58,609 nt of DNA, taken from contig DUBD01000169.1 in NCBI GenBank assembly GCA_012960515.1, positions 10,730-69,338 on the forward strand. The letters run 5' to 3'. Made by a program: the position numbers and the translations under genes. Shown in pieces: positions 40,478-48,822 of this stretch. The stretch comes from Bacteroidota bacterium. Lineage in GTDB: Bacteria; Bacteroidota; Rhodothermia; Rhodothermales; Rubricoccaceae. Every line of letters starts with the position of its first letter. The stretch's first letter is position 1. Under the pieces are notes generated by a model, which worked only from the letters and a program-made list of their open reading frames with translations, made no database searches and was not told where the DNA came from.

Positions 40478-42535
40478 ATGTCCGCCGCCACGCTCGCGCC
40501 CCCCGCCCCGACGCCCCGGCTCAACGCCGAGGTGGCCGCCGCAGCGGGCCTCGTCCTCGTTCTGCTCGTGATGGTGGTGCCCCTGCCGGGGTTCCTGCTG
40601 GACCTGCTCCTGGCCACCAACATCGCGATCAGCCTGGGCATCCTGCTGACGGCGTTCTACGCCGAGCGCCCGCTCGACTTCGGCATCTTCCCGGGCCTCC
40701 TGCTCGTGACGACGCTGTTCCGGCTCTCGCTGAACGTCGCCAGCACGCGGCTCATCCTGGGCACGGCGCAGGCGGGCTCGCTGATCGAGGCGTTCGGGCA
40801 GTTCGTCGTGAGCGGCAACTACGTGGTGGGCGTCATCGTCTTCCTCGTGCTCGTGCTCATCAACTTCGTGGTCATCACGAAAGGCTCGGGCCGCATCGCG
40901 GAAGTGGGGGCGCGGTTCACCCTGGACGCGCTGCCCGGCAAGCAGATGGCCATCGACGCGGACCTGAACGCCGGCCTGCTGGATGAAGCCGAGGCCCGCC
41001 GCCGCCGTGAGGAGGTCTCCCGCGAGGCGGACTTCTACGGCGCGATGGACGGCGCGAGCAAGTTCGTCCGCGGAGACGCGATGGCAGGGCTCGTCATCAC
41101 CGCGATCAACATCGTAGGCGGGCTCATCATCGGCGTGATGCAGCTCGGGATGGGACCGGCCGAGGCGGCGGAAACCTTCGTGCTGCTCTCCATCGGCGAC
41201 GGGCTGGTGAGCCAGATCCCGGCGCTCCTCATCTCCACGGCCGCCGGCCTCATCGTGAGCCGCGCCTCGGGCGAGGGCAACCTCTCCGCCGACGCGCGTG
41301 CGCAGCTGCTCGGCAAGCCGGGCCCGCTCTACGTCACGGGCGGCTTCCTCTTCCTGCTGGGCGTGCTCCCCGGCCTGCCGTTGCTCCCGTTCTGGGGGCT
41401 GGGCGCCGGCGCCATCGCCATCGGCCGGAGGCGGGAGCGCGAGGCGGCAGCGCCCGCCCCCGAGCCGGAGGCCCCGGCCCCCGCGCCCGAACCCGAGCCG
41501 TCCGATCTCCTGATGGTGGACCCGCTGGAGCTGGAGATCGGCTATGGGCTGATCGGGCTCGTGGACCCCAACCAGGGCGGCGACCTCCTCGAACGCGTCA
41601 AGCTCATCCGCCGCCAGCTGGCGACCGAGATGGGCATCGTCGTGCCGCCCGTGCGCGTCCGCGACAACGCCGCGCTGGGCGCGAACGCGTACGTCGTCAA
41701 GCTCCGCGGCAACCCCGTGGCGGAGGGCGAGGCCCTGCCGGGCTACGTCCTCGCGCTGCTCACGCACCCGGACGACGAGGTGCCCTCCGGCATCCGCACG
41801 AAGGACCCGACGTTCGGGTTGGACGCCGTCTGGGTGCCCGCGCGGAGCGAGGGGGAGGCCGAGCGCCTCGGGCTCGCCACCGTGGAGGCGCCCGCTGTGA
41901 TCGCGACGCACCTGCTGGAGACGCTGCGGAAGCACGCGCACGCGCTCCTCACGCGGCAGGACACGCGGGCCCTGCTGGACAAGGTGGCGGAGAGCGCGCC
42001 CGCTCTCGTCGGCGAGCTCGTGCCGGACCAGCTCGGGCTGGGCCAGGTGCAGCGCGTGTTCAAGAAGCTGCTGCAGGAGCGCGTGCCCATCCGCGACCTC
42101 GTGACCATCCTGGAGGCCCTCGCGGACCGGGCGCCCTCGACCAAGAATCCCGACGTGCTCACGGAGTTCGCGCGCGCCGCGCTGGCGGCCACCATCACGC
42201 AGCACGTCGCCGATCTGGAAGGGCGGGTGCACGCGGTGGTGCTGGACCCCTCTCTGGAACAGCACTTGCTCAAGAAGGCAGAAACGGGTGAGCTCAACCC
42301 GCAGACGCTCGGCCTCGAACCCGAGCGAGCGGTCCTGCTCCAGCAGGAAGCTGAGCGCCACCTGGCTCCTCTGATTGCCTCCGGCCGCGCGCCGGTCCTG
42401 CTCACCTCGCCCGTGCTCCGCGCCACGCTCTTCGCCTTCCTGGACCCCGCGCTCCCCGATGTGAGCGTGCTCTCGTACCAGGACCTCGTGGCGCAGGCGC
42501 ACGTGGAGGTGGCCGGCGAAATCGTCCTGCAGTAG
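40478..42535 (+). CDS. flhA: Flagellar export-gate protein FlhA
   Basis: A 685-residue export-gate protein with about eight membrane helices in the first half and a large cytoplasmic ring domain. Diagnostic parts are FGIFPGLLLVTTLFRLSLNV, ASTRLILG, FTLDALPGKQMAIDADLNAG (the FHIPEP-type core), DFYGAMDGASKFVRGDAMAG, GDGLVSQIPALLISTAAGLI and, in the C-domain, VPIRDLVTILEALADRAPST. Essential gate residues such as the conserved charged Asp of the FHIPEP loop are kept. Lies directly before flhF. Confidence 0.97.
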   Translation: MSAATLAPPAPTPRLNAEVAAAAGLVLVLLVMVVPLPGFLLDLLLATNIAISLGILLTAFYAERPLDFGIFPGLLLVTTLFRLSLNVASTRLILGTAQAGSLIEAFGQFVVSGNYVVGVIVFLVLVLINFVVITKGSGRIAEVGARFTLDALPGKQMAIDADLNAGLLDEAEARRRREEVSREADFYGAMDGASKFVRGDAMAGLVITAINIVGGLIIGVMQLGMGPAEAAETFVLLSIGDGLVSQIPALLISTAAGLIVSRASGEGNLSADARAQLLGKPGPLYVTGGFLFLLGVLPGLPLLPFWGLGAGAIAIGRRREREAAAPAPEPEAPAPAPEPEPSDLLMVDPLELEIGYGLIGLVDPNQGGDLLERVKLIRRQLATEMGIVVPPVRVRDNAALGANAYVVKLRGNPVAEGEALPGYVLALLTHPDDEVPSGIRTKDPTFGLDAVWVPARSEGEAERLGLATVEAPAVIATHLLETLRKHAHALLTRQDTRALLDKVAESAPALVGELVPDQLGLGQVQRVFKKLLQERVPIRDLVTILEALADRAPSTKNPDVLTEFARAALAATITQHVADLEGRVHAVVLDPSLEQHLLKKAETGELNPQTLGLEPERAVLLQQEAERHLAPLIASGRAPVLLTSPVLRATLFAFLDPALPDVSVLSYQDLVAQAHVEVAGEIVLQ

Positions 42536-42553
42536 CGCGAGAGCCTGATTCCG

Positions 42554-43630
42554 ATGACCGTCAAATCGATCTCCGGTCCCACCATCCCCGAGGCCCTGGC
42601 CGACGCGCGCCGCATCTTCGGGGCGGAGGTGGTCCTGTTGCAGGCGGAGCCCGCAGCGCCCGGCCAGCCCGCCCGCGTGACCGTCGCCTTCGATGCCGAC
42701 GCGAGCGCACGACCCTCCGCGGCCCCCGCGACGGAAGCCGCTCCGGCGCCTCGGGTGTACGGCTACGGCGCTCGCCGTGCGGCGCCCGCTCCGCCTTCCG
42801 CACCGGAACCGATTGCCTCGCCTCCGGCGGAAGCTGCCGCGCCGGTCGTCCCCGAGCCGAACGCCCGCCAGCGCCGCGTGCGCGAGGTGCTCCGCGCGCT
42901 GGAGCGCCAGGCGCAGACGCCCGCCCTCGAAATCGGGTTGCCCGACGCGCCAGCGTCCGAGCGCCCTTCCTGCGTGACCAGCGCTCCCACGCCTTCGCCG
43001 CGCCCGTTCGCGGCCTCCGCCAGTCGGCCGCGCGTTCTCGTGTTCGTCGGCCCGGCCGGGGCGGGGAAGACCTCGCTGATGCTCCGCCTGGGGCTCCAGC
43101 CACGCACACTCGGCGCGCGCCAGGCCGCCGCCCTCGTCGTCCCGACCGAGCCTGTCCCGCTCGTGGATCCCATCGACGTGCTCTGGCACCGGGGAATTCC
43201 GGCCGCGGAGATCCGCGAGGCCGCCGATGTGGCGCCTGCCTGCGACCTCCTCGCCGGGGCCGACCTCCTGCTCGTGGATACGCCGCCGCTCCCACTCAAC
43301 GAAGCGGACGCGCGGACGCACCTCCACCGGCTCGGCACGCTGCTCGCGCCGCTGGGCGAGGTGGAGGTCGTCTTCGTGCTGGACGCGACTCGCTCCGCCG
43401 ACACCCTGTCCGCGGACCGCGTCCGCGCCTTCGGCCTCGCGCCGGATGCCCTCGCGCTGACCCGCACGGAAGAGGCCGCGCCGGGTGCCGCCCGCGCCTG
43501 GGCCGACCGCCTGCCCTGGCCCCTCCGTCTCCTCTCGAGCGGTCCCGATCTCGGTGACCTCCAGGCGCCGCCCGCTGGCGCCCGCCAGACCGCTCCCCCC
43601 GTTGCCCGTCTAGACCCGTGCCTGACGTGA
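42554..43630 (+). CDS. flhF: Divergent FlhF (SRP-type GTPase for flagellar placement)
   Basis: A 358-residue protein with the FlhF layout: an N-terminal B domain (KSISGPTIPEALADARRIFG followed by AEVVLLQ), a Pro/Ala linker (about 45-130) and an NG-like domain. The P-loop at residues 166-173 is GPAGAGKT. The expected Walker B/G3 DTAGR is replaced by LLLVDTPPLPLNEADA, and the G4 TKxD motif reads ALTRTEEA. GTP hydrolysis may therefore be weak or lost. Position between flhA and flhG gives strong support for FlhF. Its end overlaps flhG by 13 nt. Confidence 0.82.
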   Translation: MTVKSISGPTIPEALADARRIFGAEVVLLQAEPAAPGQPARVTVAFDADASARPSAAPATEAAPAPRVYGYGARRAAPAPPSAPEPIASPPAEAAAPVVPEPNARQRRVREVLRALERQAQTPALEIGLPDAPASERPSCVTSAPTPSPRPFAASASRPRVLVFVGPAGAGKTSLMLRLGLQPRTLGARQAAALVVPTEPVPLVDPIDVLWHRGIPAAEIREAADVAPACDLLAGADLLLVDTPPLPLNEADARTHLHRLGTLLAPLGEVEVVFVLDATRSADTLSADRVRAFGLAPDALALTRTEEAAPGAARAWADRLPWPLRLLSSGPDLGDLQAPPAGARQTAPPVARLDPCLT

Positions 43631-44397
43631 CCTCTCACCATCCGCTCCCGCCCGGCTCCGCGCCCGTCCTCGCCGTTGTGAGCGGGAAAGGCGGCGTGGG
43701 CAAAAGCACGCTAGCCGTCAACCTCGCCGAGACGTTCGCGGCCCAGGGCTGCGCCGTCGCGCTCCTGGACGCCGACCTCGGGACGGGCTCGTGCGCGACG
43801 CTCATGAACGAGACGCCCGCCGCGACGGCCATCGCCAGCGCCTCGGGCGTGGTCCCGGTGGACCGCGTTCTGACCGTCACCGCCTCGGGCGTGACGCTGG
43901 CGGCTGGCGGCACGCTTCCGCCGGACCTCACCTTCGCGCACGTCCAGCCCGCGCTGGACGAGACGCTGCGCGAGCTGGCCGCCACCCACGACCTCGTGAT
44001 CGTGGACGCGCCCGCCGGGCTCGGCGCCGAGGTCCGCTGGTCGCTGGACCGCGCCGACGCCGCGCTGCTCGTGCTCGTCGGCGAGCCGACCTCCGTTAAG
44101 GGGGCCTACACCCTCGCGAAGATGGTCTGGGGAGCCGTGCCGGACTACCCGTTGCTCTCCGTCGTCAACGCCGCCGATACGGAGTCCGAGGCTCAGGAAG
44201 CTGCGGCCCGGTTCTCCGAGTTGACGGCTCAGTTCCTCGGGCACGAGCCCATCCCGCTGGGGTGGGTGCCGTACAGCCCGCACGTTCGCGCCGCCGTCTC
44301 GAAGCAGACCCCCGCCGTGCGGCTTTCCGGCTCCGTCCGTGCCGCGTTCACCACGCTCAGCACGGGCCTCCGTGATCTGGCGCTGCTCCCGATCTAA
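43618..44397 (+). CDS. flhG: FlhG/YlxH MinD-like ATPase controlling flagellar number
   Basis: A 259-residue P-loop ATPase starting at GTG 43618. The deviant Walker A is VSGKGGVGKSTLAVNLAETF (Lys24 and Lys29), followed by VALLDADLGTGSCATLM and the Walker B region HDLVIVDAPAGLGAEV. Further segments are VLVGEPTSVKGAYTLAKMVW and LLSVVNAADTESEAQEA. The family has a role in setting flagellar number with FlhF; some members also influence the sigma-54 activator. The usual C-terminal amphipathic membrane helix is weak. Ends 2 nt before the small membrane gene. Confidence 0.92.
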   Translation: MPDVTSHHPLPPGSAPVLAVVSGKGGVGKSTLAVNLAETFAAQGCAVALLDADLGTGSCATLMNETPAATAIASASGVVPVDRVLTVTASGVTLAAGGTLPPDLTFAHVQPALDETLRELAATHDLVIVDAPAGLGAEVRWSLDRADAALLVLVGEPTSVKGAYTLAKMVWGAVPDYPLLSVVNAADTESEAQEAAARFSELTAQFLGHEPIPLGWVPYSPHVRAAVSKQTPAVRLSGSVRAAFTTLSTGLRDLALLPI

Positions 44398-44399
44398 CC

Positions 44400-44606
44400 G
44401 TGACGCAGGACGCCGCCCACCTCACCGCTCTCCTGGCCGCGCTGGCCACGTTCGTCCTCCACGATGGGGGAGGAGACGCCGCCGTGCGCGCGGGCGCCGT
44501 CGCAGTGGGGACGTACGGGGTGGTGTCGCTCGTGCCGCTGCTCGTCCGCCGCCTGCTCGCCTCCTCGACCGTGTCCCCGCTCCGTTCGCCCTCCGAGCCC
44601 TCATGA
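44400..44606 (+). CDS. Small membrane protein between flhG and fliA, unknown function
   Basis: A 68-residue protein starting at GTG 44400. It has two hydrophobic stretches, an Ala-rich segment (AHLTALLAALATFVL) and a second (AGAVAVGTYGVVSLVPLLVR), with a Ser/Pro-rich tail. It starts 2 nt after flhG and overlaps fliA by ATGA, so it is firmly inside the operon. I cannot assign it. It may be a small accessory of the flagellar regulator or a membrane anchor; no evidence decides. Confidence 0.55.
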   Translation: MTQDAAHLTALLAALATFVLHDGGGDAAVRAGAVAVGTYGVVSLVPLLVRRLLASSTVSPLRSPSEPS

Positions 44607-45358
44607 CGTCCGACCTCCAGACTCTCGTGGATCGCCACGTCGCGGACCGATCGCCCGCCAGCCGCGAGGCCGCCGTGCTGGCGGCCCTCCCGCTGGTCCG
44701 CTCCATCCTGGGCAAGATCTCGGCGCCGGACCACCCGCTCGCGAGCGACGAGGACCTGGAAAGCGTGGGCCTGACCGGCCTTCTAGACTCCCTCGACGCC
44801 TACGACCCGTCGCACGGGACGCGCTTCACGACCTACGCATACGTCCGCATCCGGGGCGCGATCGTGGACTACCTCCGCTCCATCGACGTGCTCTCGCAGA
44901 AGAAGCGGGAGCAGATGTGGGAGGCCTCGCAGGCCGCCGAGCGGCTCCGCCAGCGGCTCGGGGACGAGCCCGCGGACTGGCAGATCGCGGACGAGCTGGG
45001 CATCTCCTCGCGGGACTACGACGCGCTCCTCGCGCAGGCCAACCTCCGCTTCGCGCTCGGCCTGGAGGACCCGACGGGCGCTGACGACGAGGGCCTCCGT
45101 TTCACCGACGTGCTCGAAGACGAGGCCGCGGCGGACGCCTTCCGCGAGAGCGAGGACGCGATGACGTTCGAGATCGTGCGCGAGCTGCTGGCGGCGTTGC
45201 CCTCGCGCGAGCGCGCCATCGTGGCGCTGCACTACTTCGAGGGGCTGACGCTGGGCGAGGTGGGTCGCGTGGTCGGGCTCTCGAAGGGGCGCGTGTCGCA
45301 GATCCTGGGCCGTGTGCGGCTGCAGATCGCGGCCCGCCTGGAGCCAGTCGCGGCGTAG
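44603..45358 (+). CDS. fliA: Flagellar sigma factor FliA (sigma-28)
   Basis: A 251-residue sigma-70-family factor. Region 2 has LESVGLTGLLDSLDAYDPSH, GTRFTTYAYVRIRGAIVDYL and RSIDVLSQKKREQMWEASQA, the strongly conserved FliA/WhiG core. Region 3 has LGDEPADWQIADELGISSRD. Region 4 has PSRERAIVALHYFEGLTLGE with VGRVVGLSKGRVSQILGRVR. It should direct the TAAA-N15-CTCGATCC promoters before fliS and flgM, and be held by FlgM. Last gene of the flagellar block. It overlaps the small gene upstream. Confidence 0.96.
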   Translation: MTSDLQTLVDRHVADRSPASREAAVLAALPLVRSILGKISAPDHPLASDEDLESVGLTGLLDSLDAYDPSHGTRFTTYAYVRIRGAIVDYLRSIDVLSQKKREQMWEASQAAERLRQRLGDEPADWQIADELGISSRDYDALLAQANLRFALGLEDPTGADDEGLRFTDVLEDEAAADAFRESEDAMTFEIVRELLAALPSRERAIVALHYFEGLTLGEVGRVVGLSKGRVSQILGRVRLQIAARLEPVAA

Positions 45359-45360
45359 CA

Positions 45361-45398
45361 CAAAAAAAACCGGCCGCTGCGGAAGGCAACGGCCGGCG
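45361..45398 (-). terminator. Intrinsic terminator of the tRNA-Val gene
   Basis: On the minus strand, CCGGCCG, a 14-nt loop and CGGCCGG are followed by eight T residues. On the plus strand the A-run precedes the hairpin, so it does not serve fliA. Confidence 0.85.
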
Positions 45399-45401
45399 GG
45401 G

Positions 45402-45475
45402 TGGGTCCTACTGGATTTGAACCAGTGACCTCTGCCATGTCAAGACAGCGCTCTAACCAACTGAGCTAAGGACCC
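45402..45475 (-). tRNA. tRNA-Val (anticodon GAC)
   Basis: A complete cloverleaf on the minus strand: acceptor GGGTCCT/AGGACCC, D-arm GCTC...GAGC, anticodon stem CTGTC/GGCAG with loop TTGACAT (anticodon GAC), and T-arm with GGTTCAAATCC. Discriminator base A; the CCA end is not encoded. Confidence 0.97.
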
Positions 45476-45788
45476 GTGGGGCTCCTCGTGCGAGGGCTGC
45501 GAAGATAGAGCGGTTCGGGAAGCGGGGGCAAGGCGGTGGGGAGCTTCGGCTGTGAAAGGAGCGTGCGGAACGCCGGACATGTGCACCATGGGTTCAGAAC
45601 TACCCCCGGCCCGGGTCTCCCGCCCGGCCGCCGCCGCCGCCAGCGGCTGGCGGTAGCGCCGAGGATGGGCGATGGGCGGAGGGAGCCGCCCGCCCGCGTG
45701 ACATTCCGCCCCTCTGATTCGGGCGCGCTCCAGCGCCCAGCGGGGGGGGGACGCCGTTTGGGATCCGCCTCCCAACGACCCCTCTCAG
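45476..45788. other. Non-coding gap around the tRNA promoter and the nitroreductase-like gene
   Basis: 313 bp without a gene. It should hold the tRNA promoter (minus strand, near 45480-45530) and, on the plus strand, the promoter of the 45789 gene; no strong consensus is seen for either. It contains the 17-bp octamer palindrome at 45637-45653. Confidence 0.5.
45637..45653. repeat. 17-bp palindrome CCGCCAGC-G-GCTGGCGG, intergenic
   Basis: Perfect 8-bp inverted repeat of the iterated octamer with a one-base spacer, here between genes, so not explained by protein sequence. Confidence 0.88.
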
Positions 45789-46187
45789 ATGTACTCCCTC
45801 ACCACCCGATACCCCGCCGCGCCCTGTGGCCTGGCCGACGTGCTGGAGCGCGCGGCTCGCGAGGCAGAGGCCGTCCCCGGCGCCTACGCGTCGGCGCCTT
45901 GGCGCTTTCTCGCCGCCTCACCGGCCGCGGCGGCGCTCCTGGAGGGCCGCGAACCGAGCGCCGAGGGCTGGGACGACCGGTGGGTGATCGTGGTGTGCCA
46001 CCGCGGCGACGCCGTCGGGCACGTCAAGGAGCGGGCCTACACGGCGGTGCAGCGCTACCTCCTGTCCCTCGCAGCCGAGGGCGTGGAGGCCACGTGGATG
46101 GGCGCAGGCCTGCCGATGGGACTGGACCAGAACGTGGAGGTGAAGCCCGGAGAGGACGTGATCGGCGTAATTCGAGTCGCGGGCTGA
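45789..46187 (+). CDS. Short nitroreductase-like protein
   Basis: A 132-residue protein resembling part of the nitroreductase (FMN-dependent oxidoreductase) family. It has YASAPWRFLAASPAAAALLE (compare the family's sNqPWrF), VIVVCHRGDAVGHVKERAYT, an AVQRYLLSLAAEGVEATWMG helix and a final GEDVIGVIRVAG. The N-terminal R-R-S-x-R-x-F loop that binds the FMN phosphate is missing and the length is well under the usual 170-220. It may be a degenerate or non-FMN member. The next gene starts 68 bp on, on the same strand. Confidence 0.6.
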   Translation: MYSLTTRYPAAPCGLADVLERAAREAEAVPGAYASAPWRFLAASPAAAALLEGREPSAEGWDDRWVIVVCHRGDAVGHVKERAYTAVQRYLLSLAAEGVEATWMGAGLPMGLDQNVEVKPGEDVIGVIRVAG

Positions 46188-46255
46188 ATCCGTCGTTGGA
46201 GGGGGATCCCCTCAGGGAGAGGGCGGCGCTACGTTTCGACGTCGCCTCCTCCTCT

Positions 46256-48052
46256 ATGCGTTGTCTCCGCCTCGTCCTGCTGGCGCTTCTTCCGAGCGTC
46301 GCCCTCGCGCAGGACGCCTCACTGGACACCACCGCCGTCCCGGCGGATTCGCTCGCGCTGCCCGCGGATTCTGCCGCGGTGCTCTCAGACTCGGCGCGGG
46401 CCGTCGTGGACTCCGCTGCCGTCGCCGCGCTGACGGACACGACCACCACCGTCGCGGCTGTGCTGGGGGAGGGCGTCGGCGTGGACCTCTTTGGTCGGAC
46501 GCTGTTCGAGGTGTGGGGCGGATTGGGGGATCTGAGCGTGGAGGCGCGGGCGGACCGGTTGTCGGCCCGGCTGGGCGAGTTCGCTCGCGCGAGCGAACTG
46601 GCGCCGGACGCGCTACGGATCGTGGAGGGCCAGACGCTCACGAGCATCCAGGCGGGGACGTGGATCGTGATGAGCGTAACCGAGGAGGACGCGCGTGGGC
46701 TGGGGATGTCTCGTCAGGAGGCCGCGGTCTTCTACCGCCAGCAGATCGTGGACGGCGTGGAGCGGCACCGCGAGCAGGCCACGCTCCGCGGCCTGCTCCG
46801 CAGCGCGGCCCTCACCGTCGGCTTGCTGATCGTGCTGATCGCGGCGTTGCGGGCATTGGGGTGGGCGTTCGCGTGGATGGACCGGCGGACCGCGGCGGCG
46901 CGGCGCCTTCTCGTGCGGCCGGTGCGGATCGGGACGTTCGAGGTCGTCGGGCGCGATCAGGTCTCGCGGATGGGGCGGGCCGTGGCCGGCCTCGCGCGGC
47001 TGGCGCTCTCGCTCGTGCTCGTCTACGTCTTCCTCACGACCGCCTTCGGTCTGTTCCCCTGGACGCAGACGTGGAGCGAGAACCTCCTCGATGCCGCGCT
47101 CACGCCGCTCCGCCAGCTGGGCACGCTCCTCGTGGAGAGCGTGGACAACGTCATCGCGATCCTCGTGATCGTGCTCGTCGTGCGCTGGGCCATCCGGATC
47201 TCGGACTACCTCTTCCAGCAGATCGAGACCGGCGAGGTCCACCTCAACGGCTTCCACGCCGATCTCGCGGACCCGACGCGGAAGATCGCGAAGTTCTTCC
47301 TCGTGGTGATCGGGCTCGTGCTGGTCTACCCGTACACGCCCATCGCGAACAGCATCGCGTTCCAGGGGCTGACGGTGTTCTTCGGCCTCCTGATCTCGCT
47401 CGGCTCGTCGTCGGCCATCTCCAACATGGTGGCGGGCGTGGTGCTCACCTACACCCGCGCCTTCCGCGTGGGCGACCGCGTCAAAGTGGGGGACACCTTC
47501 GGTGACGTGGTGGAGAAAACGTTCCTCGTGACCCGCATCCGGACGCCGAAGAATGAGGACATCTCGGTCCCCAACGCGACCGTGCTGAGCAACCACATTG
47601 TCAACTACTCCGTGATGGCGCGCGAGGGCAGCGGCGTCATCCTCCACACCACCGTCACGCTCGGCTACGACCTCCCGTGGCCAGACGCACACCGCCTCCT
47701 GATCCAGGCCGCGAAGGACACGGCGGGAGTGGAGGCGGAGCCGCCGCCGTTCGTGCTTCAGACCTCGCTCGGCGACTTCTCCGTGGCCTACCAGCTCAAC
47801 GCGTACACACGCGAGGTCACGCGGATGGCGCGGCTCTACAGCGACCTCCACCAGCACATCCAGGACCGCTTCGCGGAGGCCGAGGTCGAGATCCTCAGCC
47901 CCGTCTACCACGCCCGCCGCGATGGGCCCTCCACGGTCCCGGACGTGGTGGCGGTGCAGAATGCCCGCGCCCGGGCCCAGGCCACCGCCCCCGTCCTGCC
48001 CAGCGACGGTGCTGATCTCGCCCCGCCGCCCGACGAAGCCGCAGGCGCCTAG
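46256..48052 (+). CDS. MscS-family mechanosensitive ion channel with N-terminal extension
   Basis: A 598-residue membrane protein. The signal peptide (to about residue 19) is followed by an Asp/Ala-rich periplasmic region and several membrane helices. The MscS core has IAKFFLVVIGLVLVYPYTPI, QGLTVFFGLLISLGSSSAIS and NMVAGVVLTYTRAFRVGDRV, which includes the pore-lining helix and the start of the beta domain, then KVGDTFGDVVEKTFLVTRIR, TPKNEDISVPNATVLSNHIV. It opens under membrane tension to release osmolytes. It resembles large MscM-like members. The ATG at 46256 starts a clear signal peptide. Confidence 0.9.
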   Translation: MRCLRLVLLALLPSVALAQDASLDTTAVPADSLALPADSAAVLSDSARAVVDSAAVAALTDTTTTVAAVLGEGVGVDLFGRTLFEVWGGLGDLSVEARADRLSARLGEFARASELAPDALRIVEGQTLTSIQAGTWIVMSVTEEDARGLGMSRQEAAVFYRQQIVDGVERHREQATLRGLLRSAALTVGLLIVLIAALRALGWAFAWMDRRTAAARRLLVRPVRIGTFEVVGRDQVSRMGRAVAGLARLALSLVLVYVFLTTAFGLFPWTQTWSENLLDAALTPLRQLGTLLVESVDNVIAILVIVLVVRWAIRISDYLFQQIETGEVHLNGFHADLADPTRKIAKFFLVVIGLVLVYPYTPIANSIAFQGLTVFFGLLISLGSSSAISNMVAGVVLTYTRAFRVGDRVKVGDTFGDVVEKTFLVTRIRTPKNEDISVPNATVLSNHIVNYSVMAREGSGVILHTTVTLGYDLPWPDAHRLLIQAAKDTAGVEAEPPPFVLQTSLGDFSVAYQLNAYTREVTRMARLYSDLHQHIQDRFAEAEVEILSPVYHARRDGPSTVPDVVAVQNARARAQATAPVLPSDGADLAPPPDEAAGA

Positions 48053-48087
48053 GCGGACCCCATCGCGCCGCCCAGCGTTCGGTTGGC

Positions 48088-48762
48088 ATGCCTGAGATTT
48101 CGCTCCACCACGCGCACCCCTGGGACGTCCCGCCGAAAGAGGCCGTCGAGATCCAGCGCCAGCTGGCGCCACTCGTGCGCGAGGCCCCGCTGGACTTCGA
48201 GGCCGTGCGGACCGTCGCCGGGCTGGACGTGAGCGTGCGCGATGACCGGGTCCGCGCTGCCGTCGTCGTCTACGACGTGCGCGCCCGCGAGGTGGTGGAG
48301 CACGCCATCTGGGAAGGCCCGACGCCGTTCCCGTACGTCCCCGGCCTGCTCTCCTTCCGCGAGGTGCCGGCCATCCTCCCCGCGCTCGAACGCCTCCGCC
48401 AGCGGCCCGACGTCTACATGCTGGATGCGCAGGGGCGGGCGCACCCCCGGCGCTTCGGGCTGGCGTGCCACCTCGGCGTGCTCCTGGACGCGCCCGCGCT
48501 GGGCGTCGCGAAGTCCATTCTGGTGGGGCGGCACGCCCCGCTGGCGGAGCCCAAGGGGAGCGCGCAGCCGCTCGTGCACAAAGACGAGACCGTCGGGCTG
48601 GCGCTGCGGACGCGCGAGCGGGTGAAGCCGGTCTACGTCTCCGTGGGCCATCGGATCACGCTGCGCGACGCCGGCCGGCTGGCGCTCGGGCTCGCCGAGA
48701 AATACAAGCTGCCGCAGCCGACGCACCTCGCGCACCGCCTGAGCTACCGGGGCTCCCTCTGA
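48088..48762 (+). CDS. nfi: Endonuclease V (deoxyinosine 3'-endonuclease)
   Basis: A 224-residue repair enzyme that cuts beside deoxyinosine in DNA. Key motifs are AGLDVSVRDDRVRAAVVVYD (with the metal-binding Asp of GLDVS), PYVPGLLSFREVPAILPALE (wedge with Pro-Tyr-x-Pro-Gly), LDAQGRAHPRRFGLACHLGV (second catalytic Asp and the His-Pro-R-R region), LGVAKSILVG and VKPVYVSVGHRITL. The length is normal. It follows the mscS gene by 35 bp on the same strand. Confidence 0.94.
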   Translation: MPEISLHHAHPWDVPPKEAVEIQRQLAPLVREAPLDFEAVRTVAGLDVSVRDDRVRAAVVVYDVRAREVVEHAIWEGPTPFPYVPGLLSFREVPAILPALERLRQRPDVYMLDAQGRAHPRRFGLACHLGVLLDAPALGVAKSILVGRHAPLAEPKGSAQPLVHKDETVGLALRTRERVKPVYVSVGHRITLRDAGRLALGLAEKYKLPQPTHLAHRLSYRGSL

Positions 48763-48822
48763 TCCCGCGCGCTGCGTCAAGAAATCGCGTCCGGGAGACC
48801 GCGCGCGTCCGCCGCGCGTTGG

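Noticed and set aside
39257-43327. A 1356-codon open frame on the minus strand, antisense to flhB, flhA and flhF
   Set aside because: Very high third-position GC keeps antisense frames open; the translation is Arg/Gly/His-rich with no domain, and the plus strand has clear flagellar genes.
45361-45398. Terminator of fliA on the plus strand
   Set aside because: The A-run precedes the hairpin on the plus strand; with T-run polarity it serves only the minus-strand tRNA.
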